A stretch of DNA of 64,000 bases from Pseudomonadota bacterium (GTDB lineage Bacteria > Pseudomonadota > Gammaproteobacteria > Steroidobacterales > Steroidobacteraceae). Shown here piece by piece: positions 25,638 through 34,654 of the stretch. The first letter of the stretch is position 1. Each line of letters opens with the position of its first letter. The notes under the pieces are model-generated. The model did not search any database, was not told the DNA's origin, and saw only the letters and a program-made list of their open reading frames with translations. The stretch covers positions 1 through 64,000 of the forward strand of contig JAKBCE010000015.1 of NCBI GenBank assembly GCA_021808195.1. The letters are read 5' to 3'. The translations under genes and the position numbers were made by a program.

Positions 25638-26623
25638 GCCCAGCCCCGTCGCGCCGCGAGCGCCGCGAGCAGCACAATCAGCGGCAGCAGCCAGATGCCG
25701 TCATTCAGCCAGCCCGTGAGGCGTACGCGGGGAGCGGCACGCGCGCTCAACGCGCTGTCGATGCCTGCCGCATGCAGATCGGCAATCAACTGCGGCATCT
25801 GCCGCAACATGACGAATTCGCCGCCACCGGCTGCCGCGATCTGACGCAGCAGCGCCGGATGCAGTCGAGTCATTCGGACCTTGCCATCGGATCCGCGCAG
25901 AAATCCCCCGTTGCCGTCCGGCGCAGGCGCCCCCGTGGTGGTGCCGACGCCGACTACATTTACGGTGATGCCTTCGTGGTGCAACTGCGCGACGAGCTGC
26001 ATGGCTCGAGCAGGGTCGCGCACCGAGTCCATTAACACGACGATTTGCCGATCATGACCCGCCCACGCGTTCAACAGACGCGCTGCGGCGGAAAGTGCCG
26101 GCGCAAGTCGCGCGCCGTGTTCCGGCATCAGTCGGGGTGAGAGCGCGCGGCTCAGATTGCGCACCGTCGCGACGTCCGTCGTGAGAGGGGCGACTGTGTA
26201 GGCCTCACCAGCAAAAGCTACCAGTCCAACGCGCGCGTCGTGTGCGCTCGCCAACAGATCGTCGACGGCGAAGCGCGCCCGGGCGATGCGGCTCGGGGGT
26301 ACGTCGGCTGCCTGCATCGACGGCGAGAGCTGCAGAGCGATCACCCATGCAGCCGGCAGTCGGTAGGCGGCCGTTACTTGCCGCTGCCAACTGGGTCCGG
26401 CGAGCGCCAGCACAGCGAGGGTCCAGATCGCCCCGATCAGCGGCCATGGCGAGCGGCCTTGCCCACCGCCGCCCAGGCGCAGCACCGGCAAGAGCTCGGC
26501 GTCGACCAGCCGCGGCCAGGCGCCATCACGCGCTCGCCGCCGCGCAAGCCAGACCGTCAGTGCCCACATCAGCGGCAGTGCCGCGAGCACCCAGGGATGC
26601 AAGAAGTGAAAGCGGTGCCACAT
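25634..26623 (-). CDS. VWA-domain membrane protein (BatB-like) with altered MIDAS
   Basis: A 329-residue protein with two N-terminal transmembrane helices (about 8-25 and 60-76), a von Willebrand A domain (about 85-290) and a C-terminal helix. The MIDAS motif normally DxSxS reads ALQLSPSM here, so the metal-binding Asp is Gln, and the later TDG-like position reads MDSVRD. The neighbouring BatA-like protein keeps the motif, so this one may have lost metal binding. The start is 3 bases after the BatA stop. Confidence 0.85.
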   Translation of the reverse strand: MWHRFHFLHPWVLAALPLMWALTVWLARRRARDGAWPRLVDAELLPVLRLGGGGQGRSPWPLIGAIWTLAVLALAGPSWQRQVTAAYRLPAAWVIALQLSPSMQAADVPPSRIARARFAVDDLLASAHDARVGLVAFAGEAYTVAPLTTDVATVRNLSRALSPRLMPEHGARLAPALSAAARLLNAWAGHDRQIVVLMDSVRDPARAMQLVAQLHHEGITVNVVGVGTTTGAPAPDGNGGFLRGSDGKVRMTRLHPALLRQIAAAGGGEFVMLRQMPQLIADLHAAGIDSALSARAAPRVRLTGWLNDGIWLLPLIVLLAALAARRGWA

Positions 26624-26626
26624 GAA

Positions 26627-27592
26627 TTAAGCCCGCACTGTCATGCGCCAGGCCGCCGGCAGGCTCAGTATCAGTGCCAGCGCCAGCGGCACGCCGAACC
26701 ACTCGGTGGCCGGCCGCAGCCAGCGCCGGTCGCCCGTTACCGGCTCCAGGCGGTCGATCTGCCGATAGACCGCCCGCAGAGCGCCGCGATCCGTGGCGCG
26801 AAAATATCGTCCGCCGGTCAATCGAGCGATTTTCTTCAGCAACCCCTGGTCGAGATCGGTGTTGCCGCTAAGACCGAGGAACGTCTGGCGCACGGGGGCC
26901 CCGACCCCGATGGTGTCGATGCGTAGGCCGGTCTCGGCGGCGAGCCGAGCCGCCTCGAGCGGCGGCATCACCCCGGCATTGTTGCCGCCATCGGTCAACA
27001 GAATCATCAGGGGCTGGCGGGGAGTGCGTGCACCCCGGCTGTTGTGCCGCAGCGTCTTGATCGCCAGACCGATGGCATCGCCGATGGCGGTCTGCGGTCC
27101 GGCGATCCCCACCATCGCCTCATCGAGGAACCGATGCACTGTGGCCAAATCGCTGGTCAGCGGTGCCTGCAGGTAGGGCCGAGTACCAAATAATATGAGT
27201 CCGACCTGATCGCCATGCCGACCGTTGATGAAGCGTCCGGCGACTTGTTGCACCACCTGCAGCCGGCTCTGACCACCGCCCATGTCCTGGGTTGCCATTG
27301 AGCCGGAGCAGTCGATCGCCAGGATGATCTGCCGTCCCTCGGTCCGAACGGGCACGGGTGCTCCCAGCCATTGCGGCCGCATTGCCGCCAGGATCAGCAG
27401 CAGCCAGGTCGATGCCAACAGCGCCCCGTCGAGGCGCGAGGTGCTGGGTGCCCCGGAGCCCGCGGAGCCGACTTCCGCCGCCATCGGCACGAACAGCGCC
27501 GCGCCACGTGGTTCAGTTGCAGGCAACACATGCCGCACGACCCAGGGCAGCGGCGTCAACAGGAGCATCCAAGGCCAGGCAAAGTGGAACAT
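26627..27592 (-). CDS. VWA-domain membrane protein (BatA-like)
   Basis: A 321-residue protein with N-terminal hydrophobic segments, a von Willebrand A domain with intact MIDAS (ILAIDCSGSMA near residue 92 and LLTDGGNN near 200) and a C-terminal helix. VWA proteins of MoxR operons are thought to act with the AAA+ ATPase in assembling or inserting cofactors in envelope proteins. Start ATG 27592 gives a proper membrane N-terminus and shares a base with the DUF4381 stop. Confidence 0.88.
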   Translation of the reverse strand: MFHFAWPWMLLLTPLPWVVRHVLPATEPRGAALFVPMAAEVGSAGSGAPSTSRLDGALLASTWLLLILAAMRPQWLGAPVPVRTEGRQIILAIDCSGSMATQDMGGGQSRLQVVQQVAGRFINGRHGDQVGLILFGTRPYLQAPLTSDLATVHRFLDEAMVGIAGPQTAIGDAIGLAIKTLRHNSRGARTPRQPLMILLTDGGNNAGVMPPLEAARLAAETGLRIDTIGVGAPVRQTFLGLSGNTDLDQGLLKKIARLTGGRYFRATDRGALRAVYRQIDRLEPVTGDRRWLRPATEWFGVPLALALILSLPAAWRMTVRA

Positions 27593-28068
27593 CAGGTGCG
27601 CGACCTCTTGGTATTGCGGGGCCGGTGGCGCACGAAACCGTCGGCGCCTGCCAACCACTCCGCGCGCCGATCACTGGCCCGTCCGCCGAATGCCGCACTG
27701 AGCAACTCCCGGCCGTGCTCGCCGGACAGCTGCACGCCACCATGTGCGCCGAGGAAGGCGAGCCAAGTCTCTCCGGTTAAGCGCGCGACGCGGTCGCGTC
27801 CGAATACGGCCATCGCATACCGTCTAAGGAGGTGCTCGATCGCCCGGGCGCTCTCCTCTGGCCCAGATTCGGTTAGGCGGATCCGCCGCAGCTCGCGCAG
27901 CGCCGCGCGCGAGTGGCGCCGTCGCGGCTCGCGCCACCACCATAGTGTGCCGGCTGTGAGTGCGAGCACGATCAGCGCCAGGCCCCACCAACCCGGCGCC
28001 AGTGGCCAAGCTCCGGGCGGCGGCGGCGCGTGCGCCGGCGCGAGCTGTGCCAACCACTCGGGGTTCAT
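27592..28068 (-). CDS. DUF4381 membrane protein
   Basis: A 158-residue protein with one transmembrane helix (about residues 28-48) after a proline-rich stretch and a helical cytoplasmic domain. DUF4381 proteins occur almost only between DUF58 and BatA genes in MoxR operons; function is unknown. Start ATG 28068 overlaps the DUF58 stop by ATGA. The longer frame up to 28209 is antisense to nothing but overlaps DUF58 and was not used. Confidence 0.85.
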   Translation of the reverse strand: MNPEWLAQLAPAHAPPPPGAWPLAPGWWGLALIVLALTAGTLWWWREPRRRHSRAALRELRRIRLTESGPEESARAIEHLLRRYAMAVFGRDRVARLTGETWLAFLGAHGGVQLSGEHGRELLSAAFGGRASDRRAEWLAGADGFVRHRPRNTKRSRT

Positions 28069-28967
28069 GCCGCAGACGATCCGTCGAGCAGTGCCTGGCG
28101 CAACGTCGACTCGACTGTTGCGGAGGTATCGATGCGCACCACCGGCGCAGCCAGCCGTTGGGACAGAAGCGTGAGCCGTCGTTCGCGTGCCAGCCATTTG
28201 TCGCGCCACGCGGCGCCGACCCGCTGGCCATCGAGTACTGTTACCCGGCCTGGCAACCCGGCGCGGTAACGTCCGGCAGGCAGTCCGCGTTCCTCCAGCG
28301 GATCGGTGATCCAGTAGAGTCGGATGTCATTGTGTCGCGCGACGGGCAACCAGGGACTCTCGTCCTGCGCGGCCAATCCGCTGAAATCGCTGAGCGCCAG
28401 AAGCTGACTGCCCGGCTTGATCAGCTGCGCGGCGGCGCGCAGGCCGTCGGTCAGCGACTGCGGTGCCGGTATGCCAGGGGCAGTCGGTTGGGCGTCGAGC
28501 AGCGCCTCGAGCAGTGGCAGCACGCCGTGCAGTCGGGCCCGGGCCGGCAGAATGCGCGCCGCCGCAGTGCCGTTGGCGATCACTGCGCCGATTCGATCGC
28601 CGTCGAGGACCGCAACCCAGGCGAGCAGCGCTGCCGTCCGTACGATCAGGGCGGACTTCAGTTGCCGGCGGCTGCCGAAGAAGCAACCGGGTTGCAGATC
28701 GACCAGCAGCCACACGGGACGCTCCCGCTCCTCATGGTAGAGCTTGGTGTGGGGCCGGCCGCGTCGGGCCGTTACCCGCCAGTCGATATTGCGCGGATCA
28801 TCACCCGGGGTGTACGGCCGCACTTCTTGGAACTCGAGGCCGCGCCCGCGTTGAGCGCTCACGTGCGCACCGAGCAGCGCTGCCTGAGCCCGTCGGCGGC
28901 TCTGTAGCGTCAGACCATGCGCCGCACCGCGCAGCGCCAGCAGTTCCTCACGGGTCGGAATGATCAT
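28065..28967 (-). CDS. DUF58-family protein
   Basis: A 300-residue soluble protein with the DUF58 core: [24 protein letters not shown] followed in the protein by the degenerate VWA-like fold ([10 protein letters not shown]). It is the second gene of the MoxR operon and probably a partner of the AAA+ ATPase. It starts 4 bases after the moxR stop. Confidence 0.9.
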   Translation of the reverse strand: MIIPTREELLALRGAAHGLTLQSRRRAQAALLGAHVSAQRGRGLEFQEVRPYTPGDDPRNIDWRVTARRGRPHTKLYHEERERPVWLLVDLQPGCFFGSRRQLKSALIVRTAALLAWVAVLDGDRIGAVIANGTAAARILPARARLHGVLPLLEALLDAQPTAPGIPAPQSLTDGLRAAAQLIKPGSQLLALSDFSGLAAQDESPWLPVARHNDIRLYWITDPLEERGLPAGRYRAGLPGRVTVLDGQRVGAAWRDKWLARERRLTLLSQRLAAPVVRIDTSATVESTLRQALLDGSSAA

Positions 28968-28971
28968 GACC

Positions 28972-29991
28972 TTAAGGGGCGGGTACTCGGCTCAGCAGCT
29001 CGTTGACGCAGCTCTCGGCGCTCACCCCCTGGGCCTGCGCCGTGTAATCGACGAGCAGGCGGTGGCGCAACGCATCGGGCGCGATCGCCTGGACATCCTC
29101 GGGGCTGACGAAATCCCGACCGTCGAGCCAGGCGAGTGCGCGCGCGCCGCGTTCGATCGCGATCGCCGCGCGCGGGCTGGCCCCCCAACGCAGCCATTGG
29201 CGCAGTTGAGTGCTGTATGGCTCGGGGCGACGGGTGGCATCGACCAGTGCCGCAATGTATTCGGCCACCGGATCGGAAAGTGTGAGCGCGAGAATTTCCC
29301 GGCGTGCGGCAAATACGGTCTCCTGACTCATGCGCTGCGCCGGTGGTGCCAATTCGCGCTGGCTGATGGCCTCACCGCGCGCCAAGGCCATGATCTTCAG
29401 CGTGGTGGCGCGGTCGGGATAGTCAACCCGCGTGTGCAGCATGAAGCGGTCGAGCTGCGCCTCCGGCAGCGGATAGGTGCCTTCCTGCTCGATCGGGTTC
29501 TGGGTCGCCATGACCAGGAACAATGGCGGCAATGAATAGGTGGCCGCGCCGACGCTGATCTGCCGCTCGGCCATGGCTTCCAGCAGCGCCGCTTGCACCT
29601 TGGCGGGCGCCCGGTTGATTTCATCGGCGAGGATCAGATTGTGAAACAGCGGACCGCGCTGGAAGCGGAACGAGCCTTCCTCCGGTCGATAGATGTCCGA
29701 GCCGGTCAGGTCTGCTGGCAACAGGTCGGGTGTGAACTGCACGCGCTGAAAGTCGGCTTCTACCGCATGGGCCAGCGCCTTGACAGCCCTGGTCTTGGCA
29801 AGTCCGGGCGGGCCTTCCACGAGCAGATGACCGTCCGACAGCAGCGCCACCAGCAAGCGCTCGACCAACGTCTCTTGACCCAGAATCTGGTTGCGCAGGT
29901 ACTCGCGCAGCCGAGAGAAGGCGGTCTGTGCGAGGCCGCCTGGTTGGGCGGAACTCGCAGGCGGGGCGGGTTGGGCAAGCGGGCCGGTCAT
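28972..29991 (-). CDS. MoxR-family AAA+ ATPase
   Basis: A 339-residue AAA_3 ATPase; Walker A GPPGLAKT at residues 60-67, Walker [11 protein letters not shown] near 127, and the C-terminal lid domain. MoxR proteins act as chaperones with VWA partners, which follow directly. First gene of a seven-gene operon read from 29991 to 22906 with overlaps or gaps of at most 4 bases throughout. The promoter should lie in 29992-30280. Confidence 0.93.
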   Translation of the reverse strand: MTGPLAQPAPPASSAQPGGLAQTAFSRLREYLRNQILGQETLVERLLVALLSDGHLLVEGPPGLAKTRAVKALAHAVEADFQRVQFTPDLLPADLTGSDIYRPEEGSFRFQRGPLFHNLILADEINRAPAKVQAALLEAMAERQISVGAATYSLPPLFLVMATQNPIEQEGTYPLPEAQLDRFMLHTRVDYPDRATTLKIMALARGEAISQRELAPPAQRMSQETVFAARREILALTLSDPVAEYIAALVDATRRPEPYSTQLRQWLRWGASPRAAIAIERGARALAWLDGRDFVSPEDVQAIAPDALRHRLLVDYTAQAQGVSAESCVNELLSRVPAP

Positions 29992-30313
29992 GGCGTAGAG
30001 CCTCCAATGTATTCCCGAGAGCCGGATTGACCCTGCTCGGCGGTCAGGGTTCCCTGCTGCCGTGCCATTTGGTCGTGCTCGAGCTCCCGATCCAGCGTTC
30101 GCGCCATTCTACCGGGCGTCCTGCTGTGGATGCTGATCCCGTGCACCGCACGCACCGAGCCGACTGGTCTTGCGCCACAGGGTTCGTGTCTGTGCGCGTC
30201 TCTCCTCGGGACGCAGAGGCGCCGCTGTGTCCTGCAGATGCGGTGTGGGCAGGGTAAGGCGGAGTGCTCAGCCTGTGAGCCAGCCGGCGCCGTCGGAGAC
30301 GGCGCCACCGCGG
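29992..30313. other. Intergenic region between the MoxR operon and the RND operon
   Basis: Both flanking operons run on the minus strand, so this holds the MoxR promoter and the RND operon end. No gene is supported. The hairpin at 30286-30306 is described separately. Confidence 0.5.
30286..30306 (-). terminator. GC-rich hairpin after the RND operon
   Basis: GGCGCCGTC and GACGGCGCC form a perfect 9 bp stem with a 3 base loop, 8 bases beyond the RND stop codon. No T-run follows, so it may be a transcript-stabilising or Rho-assisted end rather than a classical terminator. Confidence 0.4.
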
Positions 30314-33300
30314 TCAGCGGGCTGGATCGGGGGCCGCGGGGACGCTCTGCGCGGTCGCCGGTTCGGCGATCAATACCCGCGCGATCCTTGGACCGATCCA
30401 GCGCTCGACGTCATCGATGAGGGTGAATCCCGCCGGTACGACCACGAGCGTGAGGGCTGTCGAGGTGATCAGCCCGCCGATGACGCCGATTGCCATGGGT
30501 GCGCGGAACGCATCGCCGATCGAGAGGGCCACCGGCAACATGCCCGCCACCATCGCCACGGTAGTCATCACGATCGGCCGTGCCCGTTTGTGTCCCGCTT
30601 CGAGCAGCGCGGTCATGCGGTCCTTGCCGGCGCGCATCTCCTCGATGGCAAAGTCAACCAGCAGAATCGAGTTCTTGGCGACGATGCCCATCAACATCAG
30701 GAAGCCGATCATCACACCGAGCGAGAGCGGCCGGTGGGTAATGAACAGTGCCGCCACCGCACCGCCGATCGACAGCGGGAGCGCCGAGAGAATGGTGATC
30801 GGCTGCAGCACTCGGGCAAACAGCAGGACCAGCACCGCGAACACCATCAGGATGCCCGTGCCCATCGCAATCAAGAAATCGGTGAACAGCTCGGACATCA
30901 GCCGCGCGTTGCCGGTCTCGGCGAGGTGCACTCCCGGGGGCAGGTGCCGCAGCGCCGGCAGCGCGTGGATCTGCTTCATTGCTCGGCCCAGCTCTACGCC
31001 ATTGAGATCAGCATCGATGGCAATGCGCAGACGCTGATCGCGGCTGTGGATCGCGGTGGGGCCTTCGCCAAAGCCGAAGTCTGCCACGGCCTTCAGCGGC
31101 ACCGAGCCGCCGCTCGCGGTCGGCACCGGCAAATTCTCCAGCGTGTTGAGATCTGCGCGTGCTGAGCGCCTGAGATTGACAAGAATAGGGACCTGTCGGT
31201 CCGGCAGAGTGAACTTCGCATCATTCTGCAGCAGGTCACCCAGAGTCGCGATGCGGATGGTCTGGCTGATGTCAGCGACAGTCACCCCGAGTTCTGCAGC
31301 CAGATCGAAGCGTGGCCTGATGCGGATCTCCGGTCTGGGCAAGCCATCCTCGGAACTGACGTCACGCAGATCCGCCAGCGCGGCCATCTGGCTCATCACC
31401 TTACGGGCGGTGTGCTCGAGCAGCGTCAGGTTATCTCCAGTCAGATCGATGGTGATGTCGTGACCGTCGCTGGCGCCATTGAAGTTCTGAAAATAGATCT
31501 GTGCGTTGGGGATTGCGCGCAGCTTGGCGAGCATCTCGTTCTGCCACTGATTCTGGCTGATCGGACGAGCACTTCTCGGTACCAGATTGATATAAAGGTT
31601 CGCGCCGCGCACACTGCCGTTACCGCCGACCGACTCGTCTATCGACTTCACGTACGGTTGGCGTGCGATGATGCGATAGGCGGCATCGGCGACCCGCTCG
31701 GTGTCAGCAAGCTGAACACCGGGCGGCAACTCGATGGCGAGCGAGGCATTACTGCTGTCGGAATTTTGCACGAACGTCTTCGGGATCAGCGCCAGCCCGA
31801 CGATGGAGGCGGCGAAGAACGCCACGCCGAACAGCACGGTCTTCCAGCGGTGACGTACACACCAATTGAGCGCCCGAAGGTACCAAGCCATGATGGGACC
31901 GTCATGATGCTCGGGCGCCGGGTCCGATTTGAGCGTATACGCCGCGATGACGGGCGTCAGCAGCCGCGCTACCAGCAGTGAGAAGAATACTGCAGCGGCG
32001 ACCGTGAGTCCGAACTGCTTGAAGTATTGCCCGATGATGCCGCCCATGAAACTCACGGGCATGAATACTGCGATGATGGTGCAGGAAGTGGCCACCACCG
32101 CGAGCGCAATCTGGTCGGCGGCATCCAGAGCTGCCTGAAACGCGCTCTTGCCCATGCGCTTGTGGCGCACGATGTTCTCGATCTCGACGATGGCGTCATC
32201 GACGAGTACGCCAGAAACCAAGGACAGTGCGAGCAGACTCACCTGGTTGAGCGTAAAGCCCAGCCAGTCCATCACAGCGAAAGCAGGGATTGCCGACAAC
32301 GGAATGGCGAGTGCGGATACCAGTGTGGCGCGCGTATCGCGCAAAAACAACCAGACTACCAATACCGATAGGATCGAGCCTTCGATCAGCGCCTCGAGCG
32401 CTGAATGGTACATCTGTTTGGTGAAGGTAACCGAGGTGAATGTGCGGTGGATGGTGACGCGAGGATATTCTTTGCGGATCTGCGCGAGCGCACGCTGCAC
32501 GCCCCGCAGCACCGTTACGTCCGATGTGCCCGGGGCTCGCTGTACGCCGAAGGAAATTGCCGGCCGGCCGTCGAATTTCTCGATGCTGCGAACTTCGGCT
32601 GCACCGTCGCGCACCGTGGCGATGCTGCCGAGCCGCGCGAATCGCCCGCCAGGCAGGGCAATCTGAGTTTGTGCGAGCTGCCAGGCGGTTTGTGCGCCGC
32701 CGAGTACGCGAATTGTCTGCTCGCCGTCGCCAAGATCGGCGCGTCCGCCGGGTAAATCGATGTTGAGATTGGTCAGCTGCTGGTTGACCTGGGAAGCCGT
32801 GATGCCGAGTGCCTGCATGCGCGCCGGATCGAGCTCGACCCGAATTTCCCGGTCGACGCCACCGAAGCGCTGCACCTGTGCGACGCCCGGCACGGTGAGC
32901 AGCGTCTTGGTGATGGTATTGTCGATGAACCAGGAGATGGCCCGGTCGCTCATGTCGGCCGAGCTGACCGCGTAGTAGACGATCGGTCCGCCGTCGATTT
33001 TGACTCGTTGCACCACCGGCGGGAGGATGTCTGCGGGCAGATCGGCTTGCACTTGCGTAACCGCGTCGCGTACCTCCGTCACGGCTCGATCGATCGGTGT
33101 GCCGATCTGGAACTCGACGTCGGTCTGCTCGCCGCCCTGATAAGCCTTGGATAGAATGTGGTGAATGTTGCCGATGCCTGCCACTGCCGCTTCGACGCGC
33201 CGCACGATTTCAGTCTGGACCTCCTCGGGGGCCGCGCCCGGTTCGCTGATCACCACCGCCACGATCGGGTAGGACAGATGCGGATTGAGCGTCACGGGCA

Positions 33301-33397
33301 GGCGAAAGAAGGCCGTTGCGCCAACGAACAACAGCACGACGAACAGGACCACGGGCGGCAACGGGTGACGGATCGCCCAGGCGGACAGTCTTCTCAC
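30314..33397 (-). CDS. RND-family (HAE1/AcrB-like) efflux transporter
   Basis: A 1027-residue inner-membrane proton-driven exporter with 12 helices and two large periplasmic loops. The start MRRLSAWAIRHPLPPVV and the proton-relay VDDAIVEIEN (two Asp, about residue 395) are typical. Its length is normal. It overlaps its adaptor gene by 4 bases and is the last gene of the ECF sigma factor operon. Substrate unknown; no outer-membrane channel gene is adjacent. Confidence 0.93.
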   Translation of the reverse strand: MRRLSAWAIRHPLPPVVLFVVLLFVGATAFFRLPVTLNPHLSYPIVAVVISEPGAAPEEVQTEIVRRVEAAVAGIGNIHHILSKAYQGGEQTDVEFQIGTPIDRAVTEVRDAVTQVQADLPADILPPVVQRVKIDGGPIVYYAVSSADMSDRAISWFIDNTITKTLLTVPGVAQVQRFGGVDREIRVELDPARMQALGITASQVNQQLTNLNIDLPGGRADLGDGEQTIRVLGGAQTAWQLAQTQIALPGGRFARLGSIATVRDGAAEVRSIEKFDGRPAISFGVQRAPGTSDVTVLRGVQRALAQIRKEYPRVTIHRTFTSVTFTKQMYHSALEALIEGSILSVLVVWLFLRDTRATLVSALAIPLSAIPAFAVMDWLGFTLNQVSLLALSLVSGVLVDDAIVEIENIVRHKRMGKSAFQAALDAADQIALAVVATSCTIIAVFMPVSFMGGIIGQYFKQFGLTVAAAVFFSLLVARLLTPVIAAYTLKSDPAPEHHDGPIMAWYLRALNWCVRHRWKTVLFGVAFFAASIVGLALIPKTFVQNSDSSNASLAIELPPGVQLADTERVADAAYRIIARQPYVKSIDESVGGNGSVRGANLYINLVPRSARPISQNQWQNEMLAKLRAIPNAQIYFQNFNGASDGHDITIDLTGDNLTLLEHTARKVMSQMAALADLRDVSSEDGLPRPEIRIRPRFDLAAELGVTVADISQTIRIATLGDLLQNDAKFTLPDRQVPILVNLRRSARADLNTLENLPVPTASGGSVPLKAVADFGFGEGPTAIHSRDQRLRIAIDADLNGVELGRAMKQIHALPALRHLPPGVHLAETGNARLMSELFTDFLIAMGTGILMVFAVLVLLFARVLQPITILSALPLSIGGAVAALFITHRPLSLGVMIGFLMLMGIVAKNSILLVDFAIEEMRAGKDRMTALLEAGHKRARPIVMTTVAMVAGMLPVALSIGDAFRAPMAIGVIGGLITSTALTLVVVPAGFTLIDDVERWIGPRIARVLIAEPATAQSVPAAPDPAR

Positions 33398-34653
33398 GAG
33401 TGTACCCTCGGAGTGGCGACGCGCACGGTCTCGCCGCTCTGCAGGAACCCCCCGGCAAGAGTGACGACACGTTCGCGCCCCGTCAGACCCTGCTCTATGA
33501 CCACACCGGAAGCGATGACTCCGCCGAGCTGTACGGACCGGCGCACTACGACATTGCGGCGGTTGACCACGAACACGAATGATCCGGCCGAATCCGTCAT
33601 GACCGCGGTTTGTGGCAGTACTGGTCGCTCAGCGTGGCTTTCGACGATCACCGCCCGCGCGAATGCACCAGGACGCAGCGCTGCGTTCGGCGGCAGCGCA
33701 ATACGCACCTCGCCGAGGCGGTTCTGGGTATTGATCGTGGCGCCGAGCAGCCAAATATGCCCGGCGAACGGCCGGGGATAGCCGATCACGTACACCTGGG
33801 CCGTCTGTCCGACCTTCAGCCTCGCCAGGTCCTGCTCGGTCACCTGGCCTTTCAGCTCGACTTGGCTGTCGTCCTCCAGTGTAAACAGCGCCGGCCCGCC
33901 GGGGCTGGCCACTTGGCCGACTTCGGCATTGCGGGTGAGCACGATGCCAGCAACCGGAGCAACGATACGGGTCAAAGCGAGTTCGGCACGTTTCTGTTGC
34001 AGTTGCGCGGCCACCATGTTCACGTTGGCTGAATCCATGGCTGCCGTCGCCTGGCGTTGCTCGATGTTTTGCTGCGAGAGACCGCCGTCCGGGCCGATCG
34101 CCAGTGCGCGGCGGTACTCGGCAGCCGAGAGTGTGGCTTGGGCGCGAGCCCTGGCGAGCGCGGCAGCGAGCTCGGCGACTTGCGGTTTGAGCACCGAGTC
34201 ATCGAGCTGGGCGAGCAGCTGGCCGCGTTTGACCGGATCGCCGACCTGCACCAGGACCCGCACGATCCGTTCGGCTTGGCCACCATCACCGATGGGCAGG
34301 TCATGGCGCGCGGAGATCGTCCCGGTCACCAGCACCTGTGTTGTCACGGGTCGTACGCCAGGAATCATGGTGCTCACCAGCGGCGCGTAGTGACGCTGCG
34401 CAATGGGCACGAGCGCAGCCGGTTTGTCGACCAGGTGCCGCCACGCTGCGACCGAGAGTACGAGCGCGAGGCCGACGGTACCCCCGATCAACCATCGCTT
34501 GTTCACGGTGGGGCGGTGTGCCGGGAGAACGTGATGGTCGGCGCTGGCGTTTTGCCGAGCGGGCCAGACCGTTGCATCGGCAGGTTCCGCAGACCCTTGG
34601 GTCGTCGTCGCGGCGAAAAGCGGGTCCGACTCAGGCTTGATAGAAGCGTCCAT
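33394..34653 (-). CDS. RND periplasmic adaptor (membrane fusion protein)
   Basis: A 419-residue adaptor. A 50-residue hydrophilic leader precedes one transmembrane segment (about 54-70); then lipoyl half motifs (GQAERIVRVLVQVGDPV, VAPVAGIVLTRNAEVG) flank a short coiled-coil hairpin, followed by beta-barrel and membrane-proximal domains. Start ATG 34653 is 1 base from the stop of the bactofilin-like gene. It links the pump to an outer-membrane channel encoded elsewhere. Confidence 0.9.
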   Translation of the reverse strand: MDASIKPESDPLFAATTTQGSAEPADATVWPARQNASADHHVLPAHRPTVNKRWLIGGTVGLALVLSVAAWRHLVDKPAALVPIAQRHYAPLVSTMIPGVRPVTTQVLVTGTISARHDLPIGDGGQAERIVRVLVQVGDPVKRGQLLAQLDDSVLKPQVAELAAALARARAQATLSAAEYRRALAIGPDGGLSQQNIEQRQATAAMDSANVNMVAAQLQQKRAELALTRIVAPVAGIVLTRNAEVGQVASPGGPALFTLEDDSQVELKGQVTEQDLARLKVGQTAQVYVIGYPRPFAGHIWLLGATINTQNRLGEVRIALPPNAALRPGAFARAVIVESHAERPVLPQTAVMTDSAGSFVFVVNRRNVVVRRSVQLGGVIASGVVIEQGLTGRERVVTLAGGFLQSGETVRVATPRVHS

Positions 34654-34654
34654 A

